A stretch of DNA of 29,848 bases from Campylobacterales bacterium. GTDB taxonomy: Bacteria > Campylobacterota > Campylobacteria > Campylobacterales > QNZT01. Position 1 is the stretch's first letter; each line of letters begins with the position of its first letter. The translations under genes and the position numbers were made by a program. Shown one piece after another: positions 17,590 to 24,822 of this stretch. Below the pieces are notes generated by a model. It was not told the origin of the DNA and made no database searches. It saw nothing but the letters and a program-made list of their open reading frames with translations. The DNA lies in contig JALWRO010000044.1 of assembly GCA_027080605.1 (NCBI GenBank), forward strand, positions 1-29,848. The letters are read 5' to 3'.

Positions 17590-17621
17590 AAATAAAAAGG
17601 TGTGGTGAGGACACCACAGCC
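17590..17621 (-). terminator. Intrinsic terminator of the small membrane-protein operon
   Basis: On the minus strand the sequence is AGG-C-TGTGGTG, loop TCCT, then CACCACA-CCT, running into TTTTTATTT. That is a stem of about 10 bp with one bulged C, a four-base loop and a T-run. On the plus strand no T-run follows the stem, so it works for the minus-strand genes at 17650-18020. Confidence 0.8.
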
Positions 17622-17649
17622 TGCGAAACTCCATCATGCAAAATCGGCG

Positions 17650-17760
17650 TTACTTATCACTAAAGCTTTCATGTCCTGTTTTTTCTGTTAAAAGTTTATA
17701 AAATACCCAAATCACACCACCCATCAACACAAAAAACAGTAAAATTTCCTGAAAACCCAT
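17650..17760 (-). CDS. 36-aa single-pass membrane protein
   Basis: A complete small ORF of 36 codons. It begins MGFQEILLFFVLMGG, continues VIWVFYKLLTEK and ends TGHESFSDK. Residues about 4-24 form one membrane helix, followed by a charged tail. Its ATG overlaps the stop of the 86-aa gene by one base (TAATG), with GGAAGAG just upstream, so it should be translated by coupling. An intrinsic terminator follows 30 bases later. Coupling, ribosome site, hydrophobic content and terminator together support it as a real gene. I do not recognise a family. Confidence 0.68.
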   Translation of the reverse strand: MGFQEILLFFVLMGGVIWVFYKLLTEKTGHESFSDK

Positions 17761-18020
17761 TACTCTTCCTTCTCTAACTTATTTATACACTCTCTTCTTG
17801 TAGTGTTCAATTTTTCCAATCTGCTCACAGCAAAAACCAAAATCGATAAAGACATTATAGCAAAAAACCACATATACATATTGGCAACCACTTTCCCCTG
17901 ACTCAGTGCAAAAAGTACGCCTGACATACCTGTAACCAGTGTCAATATGATATTGTGCCAGAACCTTACTCTTTCACTGATCTCATCGATCTCTTTTATC
18001 AAAGCATCTTTTTTACTCAT
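17760..18020 (-). CDS. 86-aa membrane protein of unknown function
   Basis: A small protein with a charged, helical N-terminus (MSKKDALIKEIDEISERVRF, probably cytoplasmic), two membrane helices (about 24-42, IILTLVTGMSGVLFALS, and about 47-66, MYMWFFAIMSLSILVFAV) and a charged C-terminal tail ending in EKEE. GAAGGAG lies 11 bases before the ATG, and a TAAAAT box lies 31 bases upstream. It forms a two-gene unit with the 36-aa protein. I do not recognise the family; a membrane anchor or small regulatory subunit is possible but unproved. Confidence 0.75.
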   Translation of the reverse strand: MSKKDALIKEIDEISERVRFWHNIILTLVTGMSGVLFALSQGKVVANMYMWFFAIMSLSILVFAVSRLEKLNTTRRECINKLEKEE

Positions 18021-18050
18021 AAGTTGTACTGCTCCTTCTGCTTTAGTGGT

Positions 18051-18056
18051 ATTTTA
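18051..18056 (-). promoter_or_regulatory. -10 box (TAAAAT) of the 86-aa/36-aa mini-operon
   Basis: The complement reads CTGTTAAAATACC upstream of the GAAGGAG ribosome site in the 114-base gap after the DUF4139 gene. No clear -35 box. Confidence 0.45.
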
Positions 18057-18134
18057 ACAGTTTTCAGGCAAAAGGTAAAATTTTATTTCATTTTGAAATG
18101 TTTTTGAAAAATGAGGGAGACTATCTGCACCCAT

Positions 18135-19514
18135 CTAATACACCACCTCAAACTCCGTTGTAAACCGATACGTCTCTTTGGGTTTCAGCGCTATCGTAAA
18201 CTCCCGGACAAAAGCGCTTTTTTTCACTTCATGACAACGGTTCTTACAACTGCTTTTGAGTGTAATCTTCGTTCCGTAGGTGGGTATGTTTTCTTCAATT
18301 TTCACGTCTAGCAATTTTTTACCTCGGTTGCGTATTTCATAGGTTGTTTCAACATTTCGATGGTATTTGTCTGCAATAAACCGGGTAATACGCTTCTCTC
18401 CTGTTACATCAAAGAGCGTTCCGACAGTGAGTTTGAGTTGTTCATCTTCCGGAGTATTGGCAATGCGGTCTTCACCAATGTAGTGCGCTTCACCTGCACT
18501 ATCTTTTTGGTACATACGCACCACTCCTGCGGGAAGGGGTATGCCGGCATGGTTCTTTTGACTGTTTATAAATGTGATAACGTTGGAAAAGTGCAGTTTC
18601 TGCACACCGTAGTTTTCAAAATAGCTGTTGACTGCTTTGCCGTATTGTCTGTATGCAATCCCTTTTTTATCGATAAAAAGCATCTGCTTCTGTTCTTTGT
18701 CGCGGACAGTTTCACGAAACGGGATTTTATAGAGGTGGTATCCGGAAAAAGACTCTTCATGAACTGCTTCGGGGAGGGCTGTATCAGCCATCGTTTTGAG
18801 TTCTCGATACTCAACGGGACGTGCCGCTTCATGAAGTTCTCCGGCGATACAGCTGATTTGCGCATTTTCATATGTTGCACCGGAGTTGTTGGTAATGGTG
18901 ATCCAGCCACGAAGATCGAGCACTTTTTCCTGAAGGTCAAGCACATAGTCACTTTTCCATTTGATACCGCGGCTGAGATACTTCAGGTCTATTCCCAGCG
19001 TAGCATCTTTATCGATTTCAGCACGCCACACAAGACTGGGACGTGTGATCATCGAGGAGGGAATACCCGGAAAAATCACCTGTGTGGGTGCGTTAAGTGC
19101 ATACAGTTTGCCGTCTTTGTCACTTTCAACCACAACCGGCGCAGCCGAGAGCAGTGTCCCACTCAGTCGTTGCGGCTGCTCACCGTTGGTGAAAAAGGAG
19201 ATTTTACTGCCGATACTGTTTTTGAGCAGAGAACCGAGTGTAATCAAATTGTACCTGAAATTTTGTGAGTAGAGTGTCACACCCGCGCCGCTGAATGCCG
19301 GTACCACACTGGGTGTGATGACCTGTAAAGCCACTCCCTCATAGACCAGCTTTTGCATTCCCTTTTTCACCTGTACTGCTCTTTTTTCATGAACAAAAGC
19401 AAGATTGTTATTATAGACGGTAATAGCAATATCTTTCGCTTTGGGAGGGATGGTCACACTCGCACCATACAGTGCAACACTCACGCCTAACAATGTCAAT
19501 ATGCTCTTTTTCAT
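18135..19514 (-). CDS. Secreted DUF4139-domain protein
   Basis: A 459-aa exported protein. The start at 19514 is chosen because AAAGGAGG lies eight bases upstream and a signal peptide follows (MKKSILTLLGVSVALYGAS); an in-frame ATG at 19571 would sit inside the upstream gene. After residue 20 it is beta-rich. The DUF4139 signature is seen in LKYLSRGIKWKSDYVLDL, then LDLRGWITITNNSGATYENAQI and AGELHEAARPVEYREL; the C-terminal part (VETTYEIRNRGKKLLDVKIEEN) matches the usual DUF4139 ending. Relatives include the C-terminal half of mucoidy inhibitor A-like proteins. Likely periplasmic or surface; function unknown. It lies 25 bases downstream of the CiaB-like gene. It contains three TTCATGAA copies. 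Confidence 0.8.
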   Translation of the reverse strand: MKKSILTLLGVSVALYGASVTIPPKAKDIAITVYNNNLAFVHEKRAVQVKKGMQKLVYEGVALQVITPSVVPAFSGAGVTLYSQNFRYNLITLGSLLKNSIGSKISFFTNGEQPQRLSGTLLSAAPVVVESDKDGKLYALNAPTQVIFPGIPSSMITRPSLVWRAEIDKDATLGIDLKYLSRGIKWKSDYVLDLQEKVLDLRGWITITNNSGATYENAQISCIAGELHEAARPVEYRELKTMADTALPEAVHEESFSGYHLYKIPFRETVRDKEQKQMLFIDKKGIAYRQYGKAVNSYFENYGVQKLHFSNVITFINSQKNHAGIPLPAGVVRMYQKDSAGEAHYIGEDRIANTPEDEQLKLTVGTLFDVTGEKRITRFIADKYHRNVETTYEIRNRGKKLLDVKIEENIPTYGTKITLKSSCKNRCHEVKKSAFVREFTIALKPKETYRFTTEFEVVY

Positions 19515-19539
19515 AGGTAAAACCTCCTTTATGCTCGTT

Positions 19540-21402
19540 TTATAACCACGCTTCTTTCCCTCTCTCGTCAATCACCTGTCCAATCTCTTTGTGCAAGTTC
19601 CAGTAGTAGTTGACAAAATATTTTACATCATCGCGCACGGGCATGAAATATTTATCCTCTTTTTGCGCATAGCGATGAAGAAATACGCTTGCGTCCTCTT
19701 TATGCAGGTAGTGTCGCGCCAGAGATTTGTAGGTGTTCAGATACCACGCTTTGATGCGGTCATAACCTTCGTCACTCATATCGATCTCCAGTTTTTTGCC
19801 AAATTTCAACACACCGGTTTCAAAGAGCCCGTGCAGGTGGATCAATCCCTCACAGTAGTACGGCTCAACTTCCCCCGTCTCTTTCCAGGCGATGAGTCCC
19901 ACGGCGCGTCGCACGGTGTCGTTCAGGACATGCGCTTTGAGGGCATCTGTTTCGCTGTGAAAAAAGGCACAGAGTCCGCCGGTAGTGGCTTTGAACTCTT
20001 CGATGTTTTTAAAGTTGCCGGTTTTGTTCATAATACTTTCGGTATCGTCGTCGATCCAGAGGATATGTCCGAATTCATGCCCGATGGTTGTGATATTGTA
20101 AACGTCATACCAGATATCCTCTTTTTTGAAGAGTACATCCCGGCTTTGGTCCAAAAACCATTTTGGGAAAACCTCTTTTTGTATCTTCATGAAGGGTTTG
20201 GCACGGCTGGCTTCAAGGACGTTGTCGGCAAAGGCAAAGATCTTTTTGCCCTCCTCTTTGGTCACGACTTCATCGTTGGGTACCACCTGTGCGGAGAAGA
20301 GACCGCAAAATTCCGCTCCGTAATAGAGCGCGGGTCGTCCCAGATAGAGTTGTACTTTGTCCGCACTTTTGAGAGAGCTTTCATATATCTTTTCACTGCC
20401 TGCAACCTCATCCCGAAGGGAGTCGAATACGTTTGCGTACATGGTCTGAATCTTCTCTTTCACATCTCCGGCAGAATTTTGTGGGTTGACAATGCGCAAA
20501 TCCCACTCCAGCGCCACCGCTTTTTTGTAGTGGTCTTCATAATACTCCAGCGGATGTCCGATCTGCAGCGGTGCGGTGACTTTCATCCAGCGTCGGTCCA
20601 CTTCCGCCCAGCGGGGAATCAGTTTAGCGGTATCTTTTTCGGCAAGCGCTTCGATGATCGCCTGAAGATAGTTTATATGTGCCTCTTTTAGGTCAAATAC
20701 ATCGTCTTCGAGTTTGAGCAGGCTGTTTTTAAACTCAGCAAGCGCCAGCAGAGCCTGTGTCACTTCCTGCGCAAAAGCTTCGGCATAAGGCACCGATTTG
20801 AAACTGCCGTCCTCCTGCTCCACCAGCACGGAGTAGGAGCGGTCTCCCTTTTCACCGTCGTGTCCTTTGTCGAAAAGCTCCTTTTCATGAAACATCTCAA
20901 ATATCTTCTCCTCATCGCCGTTAAAGAGCCGGTACAATTCACGGTTCACCCCGTCGATAATGTGTGCCGTCCAGCTTGACTGCCAGCCGCTGAAGACTTT
21001 GCCCACTTCATGAACCCCTTTGAATATTTCCCGGTAAAACGGCGTCAACAGATTTTTCGCTTCGATCTCCTCGACCAGCGACTGGTGCATTTTCAAATAA
21101 AAATCCGCTACCCAGAGGTACGCTTCCTCTTTTTTTTGAATAATCTCCTCTTCGCTGAAACCCGCTTTTTTAAACGCTTGTGTTAGGGAGTCGTCCCGCA
21201 GCGAAACGAGTCTTGTTACAGCGGACATTCGGTTTTCAGGTGTGACATCCAGACCGATTTTTGTCAAAAAAGCGTCGATAAACCGCTCTTTTTCGTTGTC
21301 ACTCTCCGCGCCTAAAATATCATAAAATGCGTGCAGACTCTCCTGCTTGTTTTTGATTAACGTGTAAACTTCTTCAAGATCTTTGTAAAATGCTTTTTTC
21401 AT
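19540..21402 (-). CDS. CiaB-like protein with a zinc-peptidase motif
   Basis: A 620-aa protein, close in size to Campylobacter CiaB (about 610 aa), which it resembles from memory of the family; no alignment was possible. The N-terminal half is charged and helical. A gluzincin-type site is clear: TTIGHEFGHILW with H442, E443, H446, then EEFKATTGG with E468/E469 as a likely third zinc ligand 22-23 residues after H446, as in M49-like peptidases. There is no signal peptide. The ATG at 21402 has AGAGG eight bases upstream and removes a 54-base overlap with the divergent PilZ gene that the longest reading frame would create. The name invasion protein comes from C. jejuni; here a housekeeping peptidase is at least as likely. 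Confidence 0.7.
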   Translation of the reverse strand: MKKAFYKDLEEVYTLIKNKQESLHAFYDILGAESDNEKERFIDAFLTKIGLDVTPENRMSAVTRLVSLRDDSLTQAFKKAGFSEEEIIQKKEEAYLWVADFYLKMHQSLVEEIEAKNLLTPFYREIFKGVHEVGKVFSGWQSSWTAHIIDGVNRELYRLFNGDEEKIFEMFHEKELFDKGHDGEKGDRSYSVLVEQEDGSFKSVPYAEAFAQEVTQALLALAEFKNSLLKLEDDVFDLKEAHINYLQAIIEALAEKDTAKLIPRWAEVDRRWMKVTAPLQIGHPLEYYEDHYKKAVALEWDLRIVNPQNSAGDVKEKIQTMYANVFDSLRDEVAGSEKIYESSLKSADKVQLYLGRPALYYGAEFCGLFSAQVVPNDEVVTKEEGKKIFAFADNVLEASRAKPFMKIQKEVFPKWFLDQSRDVLFKKEDIWYDVYNITTIGHEFGHILWIDDDTESIMNKTGNFKNIEEFKATTGGLCAFFHSETDALKAHVLNDTVRRAVGLIAWKETGEVEPYYCEGLIHLHGLFETGVLKFGKKLEIDMSDEGYDRIKAWYLNTYKSLARHYLHKEDASVFLHRYAQKEDKYFMPVRDDVKYFVNYYWNLHKEIGQVIDERGKEAWL

Positions 21403-21439
21403 CTCTTTTTCCTCTAAATAAATTCCCGAATATGCCGAA

Positions 21440-21468
21440 ATTATATCTAAATACTTAGCGAACCGCAA
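21440..21468 (-). promoter_or_regulatory. Sigma-70-like promoter of the CiaB-like gene
   Basis: On the minus strand TTGCGG (21463-21468) is followed after exactly 17 bases by TATAAT (21440-21445), 38 bases upstream of the ATG at 21402. The site would lie within the coding region if the longer reading frame were used, which further supports the shorter start. Confidence 0.65.
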
Positions 21469-21489
21469 TTTTCGTAAAAAGAGAGGGTC

Positions 21490-22593
21490 ATGACAAACCA
21501 AAGCATCATTATTAACAATATCGTCAACCAGGCGTTTATCCAATCACAGATTCAACGCTCCAAAGATTTTTCCACGCCGCTGTGCGCGGTGAAGTTTTTT
21601 CATCCTAAAGAGGGCGCGAAATTTCAACATATATTTAGTTTTATCTACTCCTATCTCAACTTTACACCGATCATCTACGAAAGTGGCAACAGTTATCTGC
21701 TCTTTATTCATGAAAGCAAGATTCACACGGTCGTCAGTACCCTGAAAAATATGTTTACCAGTATCAAAATAAAGTATGGTGTTGTTATCGAAAATGTCGG
21801 CGTAACGAACTTTGACGATGAAGATACCTCCGCATCGCTGATGGAACGGGTGCACCGGTTTTTACTTAAGTCCAAACTGTCTCCAACCAATCATATCTAC
21901 TACGGTACCCGCTATTTCGACTACAGCCACAACGGGGATTTTGAAAACATCAGCCATATCTTTATGCAGGAACCGACACTCAACGTTTACGGTTTTTACA
22001 AAGAGATTCCCCTTTCCAACCAGGTAGAAGTGGTGGAAAGCAAGATGGGATACGCCAAGGTACGCTCACCCAAAGAGTATATTCCTTTCATGAAACGGCA
22101 GGAGTATGTCTACCTTGAGCATCGTATGATTCCCGATATTTTACGGGCGGATGTCATGCACATCGACTATCATAACAGCTTGGTGGAACTGAGCAACTTC
22201 AAATTTCTCGACAACTCGCCGGTACACCGTAAAAATATCAGGGTTACACCGCACCGACCGATTCAGGCTTCACTGGAGTATGACAATGAAATCTACATCG
22301 AAGGGTTGATTGCCGATATTTCTAAAAACTCGATTCTCTTTACCACACAGCTGAACAAGATTGAAGAGATTCAAGTCAAGGGGCTGCATACCAAAACATT
22401 CACGCTTGAATTTCACGTTGAAGATATGGAAAATCAGGTGCGCAACCTTCAGATGAAAGCGATGATTTACAAAGTGTTCGGCAACCAGATTGTTCTCAAT
22501 ATCTACCCGTCACTCGAAGCACAGAATTTTATTATGGAATATATCACGATGTGTCAAAACCTGCTACTGCTGGAGATCAAAGGCGCAGCTTAA
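21490..22593 (+). CDS. PilZ-domain protein with degenerate GGDEF-like N-terminus
   Basis: A 367-aa cytoplasmic protein. The C-terminal PilZ domain shows RKNIR (R247-R251, the RxxxR cyclic di-GMP motif) and DISKNS (276-281) where the consensus is D/NxSxxG, the last Gly being Ser. Residues about 25-140 align by eye with a GGDEF fold whose active site is lost: YESGNSYLLFI (63-73) sits where GGDEF would be, and KYGVVIENVGVTNFDDEDTS then VHRFLLKSKLSPTNHIYYG imitate the fold's last strand and helix. It is therefore probably a cyclic di-GMP effector, not an enzyme. GAGAGGG is very close to the ATG. It diverges from the CiaB-like gene and overlaps the convergent transglycosylase by four bases. Confidence 0.78.
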   Translation: MTNQSIIINNIVNQAFIQSQIQRSKDFSTPLCAVKFFHPKEGAKFQHIFSFIYSYLNFTPIIYESGNSYLLFIHESKIHTVVSTLKNMFTSIKIKYGVVIENVGVTNFDDEDTSASLMERVHRFLLKSKLSPTNHIYYGTRYFDYSHNGDFENISHIFMQEPTLNVYGFYKEIPLSNQVEVVESKMGYAKVRSPKEYIPFMKRQEYVYLEHRMIPDILRADVMHIDYHNSLVELSNFKFLDNSPVHRKNIRVTPHRPIQASLEYDNEIYIEGLIADISKNSILFTTQLNKIEEIQVKGLHTKTFTLEFHVEDMENQVRNLQMKAMIYKVFGNQIVLNIYPSLEAQNFIMEYITMCQNLLLLEIKGAA

Positions 22594-23102
22594 AGTCCGT
22601 GTCGTCTGATAATCTTCAGGCAGCGCTGGATTTTATTATAATAAGGGTGGTTAACATGACCGCCGTTGTAGCGGCTGACCGCTTCAAAATAGCTTTTGGA
22701 TGTATCACTCAGATAGACCAGATAGAGCACCGCGATACGGGCATTAAAAAGCGGATCGTGCATCATTTTGGTAATGAGCTGTGTATCGTTCATGAAGCGT
22801 ACATCGACCAGATTGTATCTTTTGGCAACAAACCGTGCCGTCGCCAGACGTACCTGCATGATGCCGTATGATGCTTTTTTGATACCTCTTCGAAGCAGCT
22901 GTTTGTCACCCCAGTTCACTTTTCCGCCGTTTGTTTCCGCCAGACAGATCGCCATGGCGGTATCTTCCAGTGTCTCTCCCCGTTGGTTCGGATACTGAAG
23001 CGCGATATTCTTTACTGTTTTCAGCGTCAGAATCTGCCGAAAATCGAGTCCCTTTGCAAAGAGGGGAACACAAACCAGCAGCAACAGTACCGTCTGTTTC
23101 AT
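22590..23102 (-). CDS. Exported lytic transglycosylase (SLT domain)
   Basis: A 170-aa lysozyme-fold enzyme that cleaves peptidoglycan glycan strands. A signal peptide (MKQTVLLLLVCVPLFAKG) precedes the domain. Catalytic E56 is in CLAETNGGKVNWG; ASYGIMQVRLATA and AVSRYNGGHVNHPYY are the other SLT motifs. At 170 aa it is a minimal, single-domain form. GGAG five bases before the ATG gives a good ribosome site, and the start overlaps the EI24 gene by ATGA. It is last in a four-gene chain. The start codon lies in a TTCATGAA palindrome. Confidence 0.87.
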   Translation of the reverse strand: MKQTVLLLLVCVPLFAKGLDFRQILTLKTVKNIALQYPNQRGETLEDTAMAICLAETNGGKVNWGDKQLLRRGIKKASYGIMQVRLATARFVAKRYNLVDVRFMNDTQLITKMMHDPLFNARIAVLYLVYLSDTSKSYFEAVSRYNGGHVNHPYYNKIQRCLKIIRRHGL

Positions 23103-23842
23103 GAACGCTCCTGCGACGCCTTTTCAAAAAATTCATGCGCCAGAACAATCACATAAAAGACTTGCATAAACACACCCAGCAGCGGTACGAGGGAAATGCC
23201 GTAAAGAGTCGCCGTAGTGGAGCGAAACAGGGTTTTGTACTTTTTTGTCAATACTTTAAACTCTTTTTTACTGACAATATTCGACCCCACATCGAGGATC
23301 ATGAAGTTGTGAAAAAGATAGTAAAAGGGAATATTGATGGCGATGAAATTCACCGCAGGTATAAACATAAACGGCAGTGAAACCAATCCCAGAAAGATAA
23401 ATCCAAAGACGATTTTCACATAAAACGGCAGCGTGGCAAACAGTGTAAAGTCCTGATTGGTAAAGAGAAAATCGGGATAGTGTTTTTTACGGATCACTTT
23501 GACGATGGTCGGTGTAAAAAAGCCTATCACAATTCCCGCGATCACCACCGAAAAGAGTACTACCGCAACCACACCCACCAGATAAAAAAATATGGTAAAA
23601 AGCCATTTGAAAAATGAAAATGTCAGTATATAGGTCAGCCACGGATGCGCTTCAGGATCGAGAAAAGGTACCCTCCCCGCATCCAGATCAGCCCCCACCT
23701 GGGCAATAAGATCGCCACCGAAATGAAAATAGCCGTACCCGAATAGCACCAGAATAACCACAAACGGCAACAGTGCCATCCCCAGAAACAAAGGTGACTT
23801 AAAGTCGGAAAAGCTTTTTTTAAGAATCTGTGTAATAGTCAT
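23099..23842 (-). CDS. EI24-domain (CysZ-like) membrane protein
   Basis: A 247-aa integral membrane protein of the EI24/CysZ family. Hydrophobic segments lie at about 20-40, 70-110 (a long pair, FFKWLFTIFFYLVGVVAVVLFSVVIAGIVIG), 137-185 and 215-238. The segment IPAVNFIAINIPFYYLFHNFMILDV near residue 170 resembles the conserved family core. CysZ imports sulfate in enterobacteria, but Campylobacterota members are mostly uncharacterised, so no substrate is claimed. ATGA overlaps join it to the dUTPase gene upstream and the transglycosylase downstream. The ribosome site is weak, fitting translational coupling. Confidence 0.75.
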   Translation of the reverse strand: MTITQILKKSFSDFKSPLFLGMALLPFVVILVLFGYGYFHFGGDLIAQVGADLDAGRVPFLDPEAHPWLTYILTFSFFKWLFTIFFYLVGVVAVVLFSVVIAGIVIGFFTPTIVKVIRKKHYPDFLFTNQDFTLFATLPFYVKIVFGFIFLGLVSLPFMFIPAVNFIAINIPFYYLFHNFMILDVGSNIVSKKEFKVLTKKYKTLFRSTTATLYGISLVPLLGVFMQVFYVIVLAHEFFEKASQERS

Positions 23843-24531
23843 GAAAGGCGTGCATACTCTGTCTGAAGTGAAACATAGATCGCTTCAATACCCATCGGAC
23901 CCTTTTCGAGCATCTCACTTAAAACGACATTGTCCTCTTTCCCGTTCCACACTTTTTGGTATGTACCCTCTTTGTAGCCGTTGTCCTGCCGAAATTTGTT
24001 GAGGACATTTTTGGCAACATAATATTTGTAAAGTGTGTCGATATTGACACCGCACTGTATCGCCGTTTCAAAAAAGTCATCGCTCAGTTTGTAAAAGGGT
24101 TTTGCATCCAGCGCATCTTTCATGAAGTGCTCAATGACACTGACGATGAGCATGGCGTCATCATTGTCCGGTTTAACCGGATCAAGGCAAAACTGATCAA
24201 AATATTGTGAATCGGAAATCTCTTTGACGATATCTTCCGCTGTCCCAAGCTTCTCGTTGTAGTAAAACTCCAGCCCCAGACTCATCACAAAGTGCCAGAT
24301 ATCCACCAATTCGATGGTAATGTTATCCCAGTCGGGGGCGATATCGATATCTTTCCAGTGTTTCCAGTTAAAACTGTCGATGAGCTCCGCACACTCCATA
24401 TAGATGCAGCGGTTCCAGTTGATGATACGCCCTTGCTTTGTGTACCCCTTTTCCCAGCCTTTGCCGTTTGTTTCGTCATTGAGTTTTTGCTGAAGACGGA
24501 ACATTTCCAGTATCATCTCTGCCGGTTTCAT
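23839..24531 (-). CDS. dut: Dimeric all-alpha dUTP diphosphatase
   Basis: A 230-aa dUTPase of the all-alpha, MazG-related superfamily known structurally from Campylobacter jejuni, unrelated to the trimeric beta-type enzyme. It hydrolyses dUTP to dUMP and pyrophosphate. Metal-binding residues are visible as ECAEL (E46, E49) and IELVDIW (E74, D77), with LNDETNGKGW and FNWKHWKDID as family signatures. The start at 24531 is chosen because GGAG lies seven to eight bases upstream; a start at 24564 is inside the preceding gene. The start lies within TTCATGAA and overlaps the coiled-coil gene by ATGA. Confidence 0.9.
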   Translation of the reverse strand: MKPAEMILEMFRLQQKLNDETNGKGWEKGYTKQGRIINWNRCIYMECAELIDSFNWKHWKDIDIAPDWDNITIELVDIWHFVMSLGLEFYYNEKLGTAEDIVKEISDSQYFDQFCLDPVKPDNDDAMLIVSVIEHFMKDALDAKPFYKLSDDFFETAIQCGVNIDTLYKYYVAKNVLNKFRQDNGYKEGTYQKVWNGKEDNVVLSEMLEKGPMGIEAIYVSLQTEYARLS

Positions 24532-24758
24532 GAAGTTTCTCCTCTCAGTTTCTGCATACCGCATCCGGCAACATACTCTTTGTTTTTGATGGCATTGAGT
24601 TCCGCTTTGGTTTTCACCAGCACCTTTTTGGTATCGGCGATAGGCTCCATCAGCCTGTTCTTCTCGGCAAGCGGTATAGACTGATCATCCACAATCCGCA
24701 GCATCTCTGTTTCCAGATCTTTCAAATATGCATCTATACTTTCAAATACTCTATCCAA
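24528..24758 (-). CDS. 76-aa coiled-coil protein, TTG start
   Basis: A small, mostly helical protein (DRVFESIDAYLKDLETEM..., then EKNRLMEPIADTKKVLVKTK) with two Cys-poor amphipathic stretches and a short tail containing one Cys (VAGCGMQKLRGETS). The start codon is TTG at 24756-24758, six bases after AGGA and downstream of a perfect TATAAT; no ATG fits as well. It is first in the dUTPase-EI24-transglycosylase chain and overlaps the dUTPase start. I do not recognise a family; the pairing with dUTPase is only positional. Confidence 0.62.
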   Translation of the reverse strand: MDRVFESIDAYLKDLETEMLRIVDDQSIPLAEKNRLMEPIADTKKVLVKTKAELNAIKNKEYVAGCGMQKLRGETS

Positions 24759-24778
24759 TTTTCATCCTTTATGGTACT

Positions 24779-24798
24779 ATTATACCAAATATACCAAA
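24779..24798. promoter_or_regulatory. TATAAT promoter overlapping a tandem 9-bp repeat
   Basis: On the minus strand TATAAT (24779-24784) lies about 20 bases before the TTG start of the 76-aa gene. On the plus strand TATACCAAA occurs twice in tandem (24781-24789, 24790-24798), overlapping this -10 box in the 64-base divergent region. Two identical 9-mers, spaced just under one helical turn, could be an operator. No -35 box is clear on either strand. Confidence 0.45.
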
Positions 24799-24822
24799 TA
24801 AATTTCACAAAAAAGAGTCGTC

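Noticed and set aside
17601..17618. Hairpin TGTGGTG-AGGA-CACCACA as terminator of the plus-strand helicase
   Set aside because: On the plus strand no T-run follows the stem; on the minus strand it is followed by TTTTTATTT, so it was assigned to the minus-strand operon.
18085..18110. Small inverted repeat TTTCATTTTGAAA before GTTTTTG
   Set aside because: Only a 5-bp AT-rich stem with a three-base loop; too weak to call a terminator, and no plus-strand gene ends there.
18360..20691. Plus-strand frames of 302 and 366 codons opposite the DUF4139 and CiaB-like genes
   Set aside because: Cys/Phe/His-rich antisense translations without domains; the minus-strand genes have good starts, a signal peptide and an intact zinc motif.
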